This document shows positions 10,854 through 21,334 of a DNA stretch of 64,000 nt, piece by piece (within the stretch, counting starts at the first letter, position 1; each line of letters begins with the position of its first letter). The notes below the pieces were generated by a model, which saw only the letters and a list, made by a program, of their open reading frames with translations, ran no database searches and was not told the DNA's origin. The stretch comes from Eumeta japonica (lineage: Eukaryota > Arthropoda > Insecta > Lepidoptera > Psychidae), in the NCBI GenBank assembly GCA_005406025.1, contig BGZK01000736.1, positions 234,881 to 298,880 on the forward strand, given 5' to 3'. Both the position numbers and the translations under genes were made by a program.

Positions 10854-13800
10854 TTACACCCTAGCACGACGGCTAGGTCGAGCACGCTCATGACCTTTAG
10901 AACGGACATAGGGCTTGGTGTGAGACCTCGGAGCACCTGGTGCAGGTCCGAAGTGGCGAACAGCCTCACGCGCGTTGCGACGACCTTGTAATAAAACGGT
11001 CTTGCGACCAGTGGGTGCACGGAGAGCGAGCTGGTCAAAAGTTAATATTTCCCCTGCAAATAAATTTTTATTTGATTGTAGGCTCTGAAAATAATTATGT
11101 AATAAAATTTATTTTTGTAATTGACTGCTTGTCAATTTTTTCTTTAATAAAAAAGCATCCACTTCAATGTCAATATTGAAGAAATGAACCATGCATTAAT
11201 TGTATACATTAGTTAAGATATGGACAACTATTTTGATTATTGTGAACATTTTACATCATGATACTGAATAATTAATTCATAATGAACACTACAAAATTGA
11301 AATAAACTATTGTAAACCAAAGTAATTAACCTCAAAAATCTAATTAGTATTTTTAGAGAACTATAGCACTTTAATATTTAAAACTTATGATGATATGTTA
11401 CTCAACTCTAAATAATATATCAATATTTAAATCAAGACTACACTAAAAAAAAGCAGACAGTTATCTTATTATTTGTAAAGGTAACACAAAGTTAATTCTG
11501 AAAGTTCTCCAACAATATTTTTAAAGTGATTTTTCAGGCCATCAGGAACCTGATTTATTATTCTACTATAGTCAAAGGCAAAAAATGGACTCTTATATTT
11601 TCATCGAGTTCATATGTCACAAGCTTTTTATTGTCATTTTTTATCATATTTTGATGAAACCACAGTTCAGAAATTATGATATACGAAATCTGCTATTTAA
11701 ACATAAGAGGATGTAAATTTTAAAAATAAAACAAATGTAACATATCGTAATGTTCATTTTGTTTGTCAATTATGTATATGAGTGTACAATCATATGCTAT
11801 AATTATATATGCCATTCCAAATTTTAACTCTTCATCAAGATATTCATCATGGTCCAAAGTTATTGCTATATTGCCAAATGGATTTATCCTGTATGTAACT
11901 CTCGTTTAAAACGAATGATGTTTATTTTAAACTACACAATCAGTTTTATATTAATCATAATTTACTTTTTCATAAAAAATATTCAAAAATTTTTGTGTGT
12001 ATATTTTGCACAAAAATAAATCTAAATACAGTGGACCCCCAATAATTCGGAGTCCCTTGTAATCCGACATGCCTATCACTGTTGAATGTAGAAACACAAA
12101 CATTATTTTGACAAATCTTCACTAATGCATAATTAAACAGGTTGCAACTTGTACGCCCCACCACTACACTGTATTGTGCTCAACGTGCTTTGTTTTGATT
12201 TTTATTGCTCAGTTTGAATTTGACTACTAAATCTGACATACATATGTAGTATAATTTGTAATTCAGAATCTTATTATTTTGATCTCTGATATTCCGGATT
12301 AAAAGGTACTCTTTTTAAAAAAAAATGTGAACTATAGGGTGTTTTAAGTAGTACTTTATAATCCAAAAAATTCGATAGTCCGACACTGCCCTGCAAAACA
12401 TTTGGACATTGCCCTGCAAAACGTTTGTCGGATTACAGGGGGCCCACTGTATGCTGTACCAAAAAAAAAAAAACTGGTGCTTTATTTTCATTCAACACAT
12501 CCAAATATCTAAAAATAGCATTAGTATTTAAAACGAAAATTAGTTAAATTTTGCAGATATGGAATGGACATTGAAATGTTATTGTATTTTAAAATGAAAT
12601 GTTATTGTATTTTAAAATGAAATGTTACATCAATATATATCTTCAAACAAATCAATTATAATCTTTTTATTTACTTCTTTATTAAAATATTCCATTGATA
12701 ACTATTTTAATATAATAATTATTATATTAATTATTTTAATAAAATAATTTTAATGTTATACAATATAAACTAGTCCTGATCTGCATTGTTGGAAAAATAA
12801 CAACAAATATTCAGTAACAATAATATAATAAAGTTAAAGCTAGGTTTGGCTTATTTATACAATTTGTTTCTGGACCTTGAATTTTCAGCTCCATATTTGG
12901 ATTTACTGAATTGGTTTGAGTGATATTGTGAACAAAAACTATATTATACATTCTTTTAAATAAATAAAAATATTTACTATTCAATTAAGCTGACCAATAC
13001 CGATTCATTACCTCAATATGTAACAAATATAATTAGCTTTGATAGTTTGTGTTAACTCCCTGAATCTAAACTCAAATTAAAGTGATATTTTTTATTGTTA
13101 AATATACCAATGACTTGTAAATTTGTTTCGTAAATCTATTATGAATAATCTTTAATAAAATATAATTTAACTTTACTAATTAACCTTTACATACTTTCAC
13201 TGATAACTTGTAAAACGAAAATATATCAGACTTTGAAACTTCAAATTTCAATACATATTGTGAATTTCAATATCTGCTGTGAACTTGAAAGTAATGAAAA
13301 AATTTTTAATAGACATTTCATCACGCTAGATTATAGTTTTTATCCAATTTTATAAAGTGCAAACATTATAAAATTATTTTTATATTGTACTAAGCTCAAA
13401 TAACGTACCTTATACTTAAATTAAAAAAAAACTGCATGAAAGATTAATCGAAGAAAGTAGAACTATACATTCTAAACATTCGTGAAATAGCAAATGATTT
13501 TATTTACAATGTGTTGAAATTTAATAAAATATAACAGAAGAGCAAATAGATTTTTGTTTGATATAGGAATTTTAAAAAATATTAAATTTGGAGTTCAAAT
13601 AGTGAACTAAACACAAAACTTATTCTATTTTAATTCAGACATCCAACCATAAGTACCTCTTACTCAAAGTAACCCATTAAAATAAACGCCAAATACATTC
13701 AGAGTTTCATTGTTATTTTTATGAAATATCTTGAAAACTCACCACCAGCAGCCAAAATGCGAGCCCTAGCTTTCTCGGTGACGTGAAGAGCGGCGACCGT

Positions 13801-14341
13801 TAATTTGGGAATTTTGTACAACCTCACATCATTGGTAATAGTGCCCACTACGACTGCAATCAAACCCTCACGAGTAGGTTTCTTCATATGACGCACAACT
13901 CTTGACAACGAAATCGGAGGTCGATTGATGCGGCTCATAAACAGACGCCGCAAAATTATCTGATTAAACTTGGAGTTCGTGCGGCGAGCCAAGTATCTGT
14001 ACAACTGCATCAAAACAAAGAAGGTTAGAATAATATTTTAAGAATTTTCAATCGAAATCAAATCCTAAATCTAGAAATCTTGAGTTATATATGACGTGTA
14101 ATGGATTATATGTACATTTACCTTGACAAGCAATCTCAAATATACATCTTGGGATTTAAGTTCGGTGCGCCGAACTTTCCTATCGTGTTTATGGTTGATG
14201 TCGATACCCTGAAATAAATAACGAAACAAGTTTCTTTATTCATCTCACTGTTCCTGGACAAAGTAAAAGTTGATTCGGTGCTACTTTGAAAAGGATTCAT
14301 ATTGATAACGAATCAATACAATTTACACCAAAACTCACCAT
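10854..14341 (-). CDS. RpL18: 60S ribosomal protein L18 (eL18), 4 coding exons
   Basis: Structural protein of the large cytosolic ribosomal subunit (eL18). Minus-strand coding exons: 14339-14341 (the ATG alone), 14122-14208, 13743-14004, 10854-11053 (stop TAA); the frame closes at 183 aa, within a few residues of other animal L18. Family landmarks in order: '[14 protein letters not shown]', '[19 protein letters not shown]', '[20 protein letters not shown]', '[19 protein letters not shown]', '[18 protein letters not shown]', '[19 protein letters not shown]' and a basic tail ending RPSRRARV. The start is fixed by homology: the ATG is followed directly by a GTGAGT donor, so the initiator codon is the whole first coding exon. 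The 5'UTR contains a pyrimidine tract as expected for a TOP mRNA. The last intron (11054-13742) is 2.7 kb and holds a pogo-type MITE; I found no C/D-box snoRNA in the introns. Confidence 0.97.
12029..12449. mobile_element. 421-bp pogo/Tigger-type MITE
   Basis: Terminal inverted repeats CAGTGGACCCCC at the left and CAGTGGGCCCCC (inverse complement) at the right, flanked by TA on both sides (12027-12028 and 12450-12451), as for Tc1/mariner-pogo elements. 'GTAATCCGACA' is repeated just inside both ends. No ORF. It lies in the last RpL18 intron. Confidence 0.82.
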
Positions 14342-14400
14342 CTTGACAACCAGGAGAAAAAGAAACGACCTACAAACAAGAAAGAATTTAGAACTGACAG
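14342..14400 (-). promoter_or_regulatory. RpL18 5'UTR with possible TOP tract
   Basis: Immediately upstream of the RpL18 ATG, the minus strand reads a pyrimidine run 'TTTCTTTTTCTCC' followed by TGGTTGTCAAG and the start codon. Ribosomal-protein mRNAs typically start at a C within such a tract (5'TOP), which makes translation mTOR-responsive. The exact start site cannot be read from sequence. Confidence 0.4.
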
Positions 14401-15678
14401 TGACAGTACAGTACTTATTTGCTTATGGTCATATTGTGTTACCCTAGGATAAATTATTTTTTCATTTTTGTTGTGTATATATGGCTCAAATACATGTTTA
14501 CAAAAGTAAGATTTGCTCCAATTTATCTCTGGAACTGTCGCTCCAAAATTCCTTGAAGGTCTGAAAGTTAATCTTCTTTTTGTTTATCCTCTCTGTATGA
14601 CTTCCAACATATAAATGTGATACTTCTTTTAAAAGTATCTACTAATATACAGAGAATTGCTCAATCTCAATGATTGATATTGTCGCTCGATTAAAACGAC
14701 GTTAGGCTTTAAATTTGGAATTTAAAAACAACTAGAAAGCATAAAATAACACACATGTATTCTAATGAAAAGTTGAGTCAAATTTCAAGTCAAGAAAAGG
14801 TAATTATTTTTTTTATACATAAGATTTAGTTGATTTTATTGTCATAGTTCATGACATTTTATTTTGCATAAAGTGTTTATTATTTGCGAACATTCATTAA
14901 AAAAGTTTCAAAATGGAAAAATCATTTAAGGTAAAAAAAAGGATAATTTTGTTTTTTCGTACATTTTTTATCATTTTGATTATATTGCGTAAAGTGGTTT
15001 GATAGTTATTTTACTACACTTTTTATATCAGCGATCAGACCAGAATTGGCTACCTTGTTACAAGTAGGTATCACTGCTCTAATTTAAACGTTAACGTTAT
15101 TTCGAACTATTAAATGTCCCAGTTATATTCTTTAGGCTAAAAAGTTAATTTGTAACTTTTAAATATGAATTAATTAGATAATAATAATGCTAACAATATT
15201 TTTAGTAAAAATATGGATCAATGATAATCAAATTAAGGTTGCCGTAGAAAATATTATGATTAGCTTTGGTGTAAAAAAGTAAAGGACATAATATTTGCAA
15301 CATATCATAATGACGTTCTATATTCTTTCAGTAAAATTTGAAACAGACGCAAAGAAATGTTCACCATTTCTATTTTTGAATTATAAGAAATATTTCTACA
15401 ATTCTAACTTATTTCATAGTTAGTGATAAATTACTAACTTTTACTTACGATTTTGCTTGCGTGATCATAGAAGAAATTCTTTACATTTTTATGCTACTTA
15501 GCTATTGTTAACAGCAATGTTCAAGAGATAGTCAAGTATAACATCTGTTCAGGATCAGAATCGAAGTATGATTGGGATTACAGTCATGGTTAACAACATA
15601 ATTGGTTGATATAAAAATTAAAAAAAATATATTCTATGTCCGACCGGGCGAAAGCTAGTTCGAAATCTATACATAATA
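14401..15678. other. Intergenic AT-rich DNA with a Helitron 3'-end relic
   Basis: No gene seen. At 15645-15658 the sequence 'CGGGCGAAAGCTAG' followed by T matches the 3' terminus of the Helitron at 8724-9920, in plus orientation. It appears to be the worn end of another Helitron copy, immediately left of a LINE insertion. The rest is AT-rich without recognised structure. Confidence 0.45.
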
Positions 15679-16291
15679 GGACGGTAATGACATACGCGTC
15701 TCCCGTCTTCGCTCACGCCGCTTCAAAAGCACTACATAGATTACAGGTAATACAGAATAAATTCTGTAGAGCCGCAACGGATGCACATTGGTGTGTTCGT
15801 AATTCAATTCTCATAGGGACTTAGAACTCCCCACTATTTCCAAATATATGAAGGACGCATCGAAGCGATTCTTCGACATCGCGGGATCACATCCCAATCG
15901 CTGCGCGGCGGTTGACTATCAACCGCCGCATCCCACCACTATCCGTAGGCCACGAAACGTACTTACCGATCCACCTGACGCTCTTACAGCGGCAATGACG
16001 TCAACGACACGCATGACTGACTTAGAGTAGGTCTATCCGTTAGTCAGGTCATCGACCTAAGCTCCCTTACTCCCACCCGCCGCCGCACCTCCGGGGCAGG
16101 AAGGAACCGACCCGTGACGGTTTCCTGCGACATCCTATGCCGAGACGACTACCAGGCGTCGTCCATAGCGCATGTCACGCGCCGTCGGCACTCGCATGTG
16201 CCGTCTGCCTCGGTGAAGCTATCAAAGTCGTCTGACTTGTCATCTGACTCGTCTCGATCGACTAAATAGCATAGCCGACCCAAAAAAAAAA
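15679..16291 (+). mobile_element. 5'-truncated jockey-clade LINE copy with target duplication
   Basis: Starts inside the C-terminal part of a jockey-type ORF2 ('TYASPVFAHAASKALHRLQV', 'QNKFCRAATDAHWCVRNSIL') and ends in a poly(A) run (16282-16291). The same 11 bases, TATACATAATA, flank it at 15668-15678 and 16292-16302, so this is an authentic target-primed insertion. It is closely similar to 63245-63881 of the longer copy at the right edge of the window, but lacks that copy's last ~110 bp. The adjacent 'KDASKRFFDIA' region is frameshifted in one copy or the other. Confidence 0.88.
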
Positions 16292-16302
16292 TATACATAA
16301 TA

Positions 16303-18960
16303 TAAAACTACAACTGACTGATGTCTATACTTGGGAAACATTTATGAAAAAATATTATGGGAGGTCTTTAAAAGTGAAAAAAAAAAGCTAAAAAAATATT
16401 TTTTATAATTTTTGTCTGTTTGTCATTCTGTTCGCGTATCAGACAGAAACTGTTGCACAAAATTGAATTGAACTATAACAAGTACATCGCTGCAGACATA
16501 GTTTGAAAAACGAGCATATTTTACTTTGATATATCAGTTAAGCCGAGTTATATTCGAAACTCTCTTAAACTGAATGAAAACTGTAACTGAATATAAGAAA
16601 TTAATTTTGTATTTTCATATTTGTATAGTTTTAAGTTTAATCACACCTCTTATTATTGCACATTTATAGATTACGATTATATCAGAACCGGAAGCAGATT
16701 ATGATGGGCACACTGTCATTAGTTGATTAGAAGATGTTCATTAAAGGAATTGACTAAATGTCTACGCGAGCGGAGCTGTCGGCGAAACCTCGTTAAGAGG
16801 CTTATTTTGCCACGTGGTCAACTCTGTAGACGTCAAATTTTCTCTATACAGATACACACACACAACTATAGATACTTCCACCTTTTGGCCATCGCACATC
16901 CTTGAAGTTTCATGATTTACCTTGATTAACACCTTTGACATGTGTCTTTCGTTAACTAAAGAGATTAGTGGCCAGTGCTACTATTGTTATACAAATGAAA
17001 CAATGAAGTTTGTGTTGCGGAAATCGAAAAAACAATAAGAGGAACAAGACTGGAGAAAGTGGTATAATGTATATCAAATTTCATCGATTACAGTGAAAAC
17101 ATCTTAGCAATAGTAATTATCACATTCCTATTGTAGGAAGAATATTATCAGCGGAATGTTTCAAAATCAGTAGTTATTAACAATAAAGCTTATCTATTAA
17201 ACATAATATTTACATTAACATTTAGCAAAAGTGTCAAATTCTATCGCTTCGAAAAATTACTTATTAATGTTAACTGGCAAATTAATAACAGTTACCATAA
17301 GCGCGTAATATATGATGCTCAATTTCATATAAGCCCCAAGTTTCTAAAATGGATTGCGAGAAAAATAATCCAGATTGTTGTCCATTAGAATAAATTATTA
17401 TGCAAATAATTAAATTAAAACTATAGTCACAAACACCAAAATGGCAGATTTGAAAGTTAACTTAGCATTTGTAGGTGGCCCCACGCATCTCCAACATTAT
17501 CTCTAATATTACCGGTCAACGGTCAATTGTGAAGTTGAAGCAAAGTATTTTGATACGTTTAGCTTTCATCTTTAACAGTTAACAGTTAATTATTGCAAGT
17601 GAGGTTTGAAGTACACCGCTGTATATTTAAATCTACATAAATAAATAAAATAAGTATCTGTCTGTGATTTCCAAACAACTACATTTTATTAAGTTTATAA
17701 AGTTATTTATACGTATCAAGCATTAAAAACAATACTTTTAAAATATTTTGTCTATTTGTCTGCGTACTTTTTTGTTCTGAGTATCTTTGGAAAGACAGAA
17801 ATAATCACCGTGAAATTTTCACTAGGAGGTAGAGGAACATATTGGATTATAAAAGTACTATTTACCCCGAAAATTTAGGATTACCATATAAAAATATAAA
17901 AAAATATTTACTTAAAAATCGAATAACTATCAGAATTTAATGAAGGTGGTGAAAGTGAAAGATGGATCCAGGATCGAGATCGAAACTAGAACTACAACTC
18001 GACAGTTCCGGTTTTGGTCGAAAACGAAATTCTATTTTCACTCAGGTTCAATCGTAGGAGAACGCTATCTACAATCAAAATTAGCGATGAGTTTTAGGAT
18101 CCCCTAAGAGTCATTAGGAACCTTTATATTTTAACTAATTTCAATATACTAATTTAACTTGAAATTCAATTTAAAAGTGTAAAGGTAACTGGAAGCCAAT
18201 GGAAGGATATATGACACATTTTATAGATCCGTGAGAGTAAATAAGAATTTTTACAATTTTAGTGGTTTTCCTAAAATTTTGAATGCACACAGTTGGAAGT
18301 CAAAGGAAGGATAAACGATTTTAGGGTTCCGTGAATATAATTAAACACTCTTCCAGTTTTACCAAATAATAAAATGTATATTAATGACAAAATTTTACGA
18401 CAAAAGAAATATTCAGGCGGACATACCGACCGACACTACAGATAGACGCTACAAATTAATTTATAATATAAGTATCTATGCCACGACGATCTCACAAACG
18501 GCCCTAACGATTTTGATGAAAACCATTTATTTTAATAAATATGTCCTTTTCGTTTCTATTTTCCAGTCAAACTCACAAGTCGCCGAGCCCAGGTCGATTG
18601 CTCCGATACTTAATTTTTATTGCGAGAATGATGTTTATAATATGATAAGAAATGATATCAGTAGATCAGATGTTTAAAAAACCAAAAATTAATTCTCCAA
18701 CGCGATAATCGAATAAACGCGAAAAGGTACTTATCCACACGGGTGAAGCGATGAATAGAATGATAGTATATTTAATAAAAAAAATGATTGATTGATAACC
18801 GGTGGTTCAGTATATACATACATATGCTCCATTTCGGAAACGGCCCTAAGAATTTGAAAGAGAATTTGCAATTTGATACAATCATTTTATTAAAAATTTT
18901 TACACATGTGTCTTCTCTATAAAAAAAAATTGGAAAACGGTTGACCCTAAAGACCATCCC
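16303..18960. other. Intergenic DNA, no gene seen
   Basis: About 2.7 kb of AT-rich sequence between the LINE copy and the 18961 repeat. Around 17950-18010 there is a short GATCGAGATCGA-rich stretch related to the dispersed family at 1639-2149 and 34214-34542. Around 18000-18350 phrases such as 'AGGAACC', 'GGATCCCC' and 'TTAGGGTTCCGTGA' suggest old copies of the GGTTCCG repeat class. No ORF with recognisable homology. Confidence 0.4.
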
Positions 18961-20057
18961 TGTAACTTCCTGCTAATTTCAACCGTAAAGGTATAGTAAC
19001 GTAGTTTGTTGTGACATCTTTGAGTTCTTCAAGCTCAAAAATACGGTTTATATGTTATTTTGAGCTTTTCGAGCTCAAAAGTCTGGTATACATGAAACAA
19101 AGTAATTTTTTACACAAATTGTTCGATTTTAAGTTGTTTAATGGCATTTAACGTCTTTTTTTTTAGCTCTCCTAGGCGAAAGTTATTTCAAAAACTTATT
19201 TAACAAAATTTGAAAATGATTTGACAATATTTTTTTCTTAAACAAATTAACTATGTCTGATTTGTTTATTAGTGATTGATTTAATCGTTTGAGGTTTTAA
19301 ATAAATGAATTATTGAAATCGGTCCTTATGATCATTTGAAAGTTCTCGATAAAAAAATCGATGTCTCAAAAATTCAAAGTTATGTTGCAAAAAACTTCTT
19401 ATCTTGAATTTTTTAAATTGCCATAACTTTGGAACGCGTTGTTTGATTTCAATGTTCAAGACGGCAATCGACGCAATTTTTTGAGGCCCAAAAATGTTAT
19501 ACTAAAATCGAGCAAAATCTATTAATCGTAAAGTTTCTAAATTATTCTAAAAAAACGCTCGTTTTTTAATTTTTTCGAATTTTTTTTCGTTCATAATATT
19601 TCACGAATGAATCAACCAATTTTGATTATCAAAATGGAATTCGACGTCATTTTTTGAGGTTAAGAGCTGATTGGTTCATGGAATTAATCGGTACAATAGC
19701 CAAAAGTAATTCTCAAAGAACAACGCTTTTTCAAAATTTTTCCGTTTTTCCTGAAATTTCACGTAATCTACCGGTTCGAATCATCTTAAACTTACAGGCA
19801 ATGTAAGTCCAATAGAACCCTTTTGAATGCCACAAATCTCATCTCAATCGGTCAAGCCGTTCAAAAGCTATAAGAAGTTTACTTAGACACACACACACAT
19901 CCACACAGACATACGTATACCATCGTAAAAATAGTCAGGGAAGCTTCCTAGGGCTTCAAAACATTGACATGTGATGAAAACTCAATTTTAGAAAAACGGA
20001 GTAAAACTATTAACTTCCCGATTTTAGAAAATTTTTAATTTTCTTAGCGGGAAGTTA
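18961..20057. mobile_element. ~1.1-kb interspersed element with GGGAAGTTA end hairpin
   Basis: The right end is a foldback: 'TTAACTTCCCGATTTTAGAAAA' paired with 'TTTTCTTAGCGGGAAGTTA' (about 20009-20057). The left end carries a related 'TAACTTCCTGCTAATTT' (about 18961). Inside are repeated 'GAGCTCAAAA' motifs and a (CA)n/ACATACG tract. There is no ORF. The matching ends suggest a non-autonomous DNA element about 1.1 kb long; family not assigned. Confidence 0.5.
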
Positions 20058-20157
20058 GAAATTGAAAGTTTCCTACATATAGAGCTATTTCATATTATTT
20101 TGCAATAATCACATTTCTGCTATATTGTCTGTTTTCAATATCAAATGGTACTAAATA

Positions 20158-20715
20158 CAGATGGCAGTATCTAAGTAAATTACTGAGATAAATTATGCGA
20201 TCAACAGATGGCGTTATTTAAATAAAATACTGAAATAGAATGTGCGATGTGACAGATGGCGCTATTTAAATAAAACACTGAAATACATTTTGCGATCCGA
20301 CAGACGGAGCTATTTAAATAAAATACTGAAATAGATTTTTGCGATGTAACAGATGGCGCTATTTAAATAAAATACTGAAATAGATTTTGCAATGTAACAG
20401 ATGGCGCTATTTAAATAAAATACTGAAATAGAATGTGCGATGTGACAGATGGCGCTATTTAAATAAAATACTAAAATAGATTTTGCGATGTAACAGATGG
20501 CGCTATTTAAATAAAATACTGAAATTGATTGTGTGATGTGACAGATGGCACTATTTAAATAAAATACTGAGATAAATTATGCGAATTAACAGATGGCGCT
20601 ATTTAAATAAAATACTGAAATTGATTGTGTGATGTGACAGATGGCACTATTTAAATAAAATACTGAGATAAATTATGCGAATTAACAGATGGCACTATTT
20701 AAAAAGAATACTGAG
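20158..20715 (+). repeat. 48-bp minisatellite, about 11-12 units
   Basis: Tandem units of 47-49 bp, each containing ACAGATGGCGCTATTTAAAT followed by AAAATACTGAAATAGATTTTGCG. Unit starts fall near 20161, 20208, 20256, 20304, 20353, 20401, 20449 and 20497, continuing to about 20687. The outer units are the most diverged, as expected for an array homogenised from its centre. It lies 0.6-1.2 kb upstream of klhl10. It is not CRISPR: there are no unique spacers. Confidence 0.92.
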
Positions 20716-20749
20716 AATTTTTTGTATTTTGTATGGAATCAATCATGCG

Positions 20750-21105
20750 TCTAACATAAGACATAATACTTTCGGCGACGTTTACATCACTGATAATACC
20801 AAGTTTCATTTATAGGTAAGGGATTAGATAAATTCTTTGAAAATAACACATTGTACAGACCGAGTGCGGGGCGCGAGTTGTCACGTGCTCCAACGCGCGG
20901 CGTCCGATAAGGCGCTCGTCAAATCAGTTGGCCGAGCATTTACTAAAGTTGTGACAAAATTGTTTTATATTAATTATAAGTAGATACATTTTCAATTATA
21001 TGCTTTTGTTATAGTTCTTGTGGCAAAGTTGTTCTAAAAAAGGAGGAGGTCATGAATATTTGCGGAAAGATGCATAATCGATTCCATCCTGTGTATTATG
21101 ATTAA
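20750..21105 (+). repeat. Dispersed repeat shared with 47.8-48.8 kb
   Basis: The order 'TTCGGCGACGTTTACATCACTG', then a GC-rich 'GTGCGGGGCGCGAG' block, then 'ACATTTTCAAT', then 'GGCAAAGTTGTTCTAAAAA', then 'ATTCCATCCTGTG' is matched at 47845-48812, where a LINE splits it. The terminal ~90 bp also occurs alone at 37365-37425 and in inverse orientation at 47205-47290. It has no coding frame. Class unknown; see the inverted-repeat element at 47205-48812. Confidence 0.65.
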
Positions 21106-21180
21106 ATAAAGAGAAAATATGATGAAAAATTATTTTGAATTTGTATATGAAATACGAAAAATTTTTCCCCCGACCTTATA
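21096..21180 (+). mobile_element. Mariner 3'-terminal fragment
   Basis: The end 'TTTTTCCCCCGACCTTATA' is the complement of the terminus at 32972 ('TATAAGGTCGGGGAAAAGTT'). The preceding 'GATGAAAAATTATTTTGAATTTGTA' matches the subterminal DNA of the mariner remnants at 33000-33050 and 52960-52990. Only the tip is present, about 155 bp upstream of the klhl10 start codon. Confidence 0.72.
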
Positions 21181-21334
21181 GATGTTTCATATTGTAAAAT
21201 GTCTGGCATGTTAATTCACTTCTCGTAAAAGATCTTACCTACATGACGTAAATTATTTGAACAAATGAATAAAGCTGTCGTTAAAGGCTGTCGTTGCGAC
21301 AGGTAACAAGTTTAGACCGCCGCTTCTTAAAGTA

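Noticed and set aside
11054..13742. Search for intronic snoRNAs in RpL18, since ribosomal-protein introns often host them
   Set aside because: I could not find a convincing C box/D box pair with flanking stem in any of the three introns by eye. A dedicated scan could still find a weak one.
20158..20715. Regularly spaced repeats suggesting a CRISPR-like array
   Set aside because: Units are contiguous 47-49-bp tandem copies with no unique spacers, in an insect genome. It is a minisatellite.
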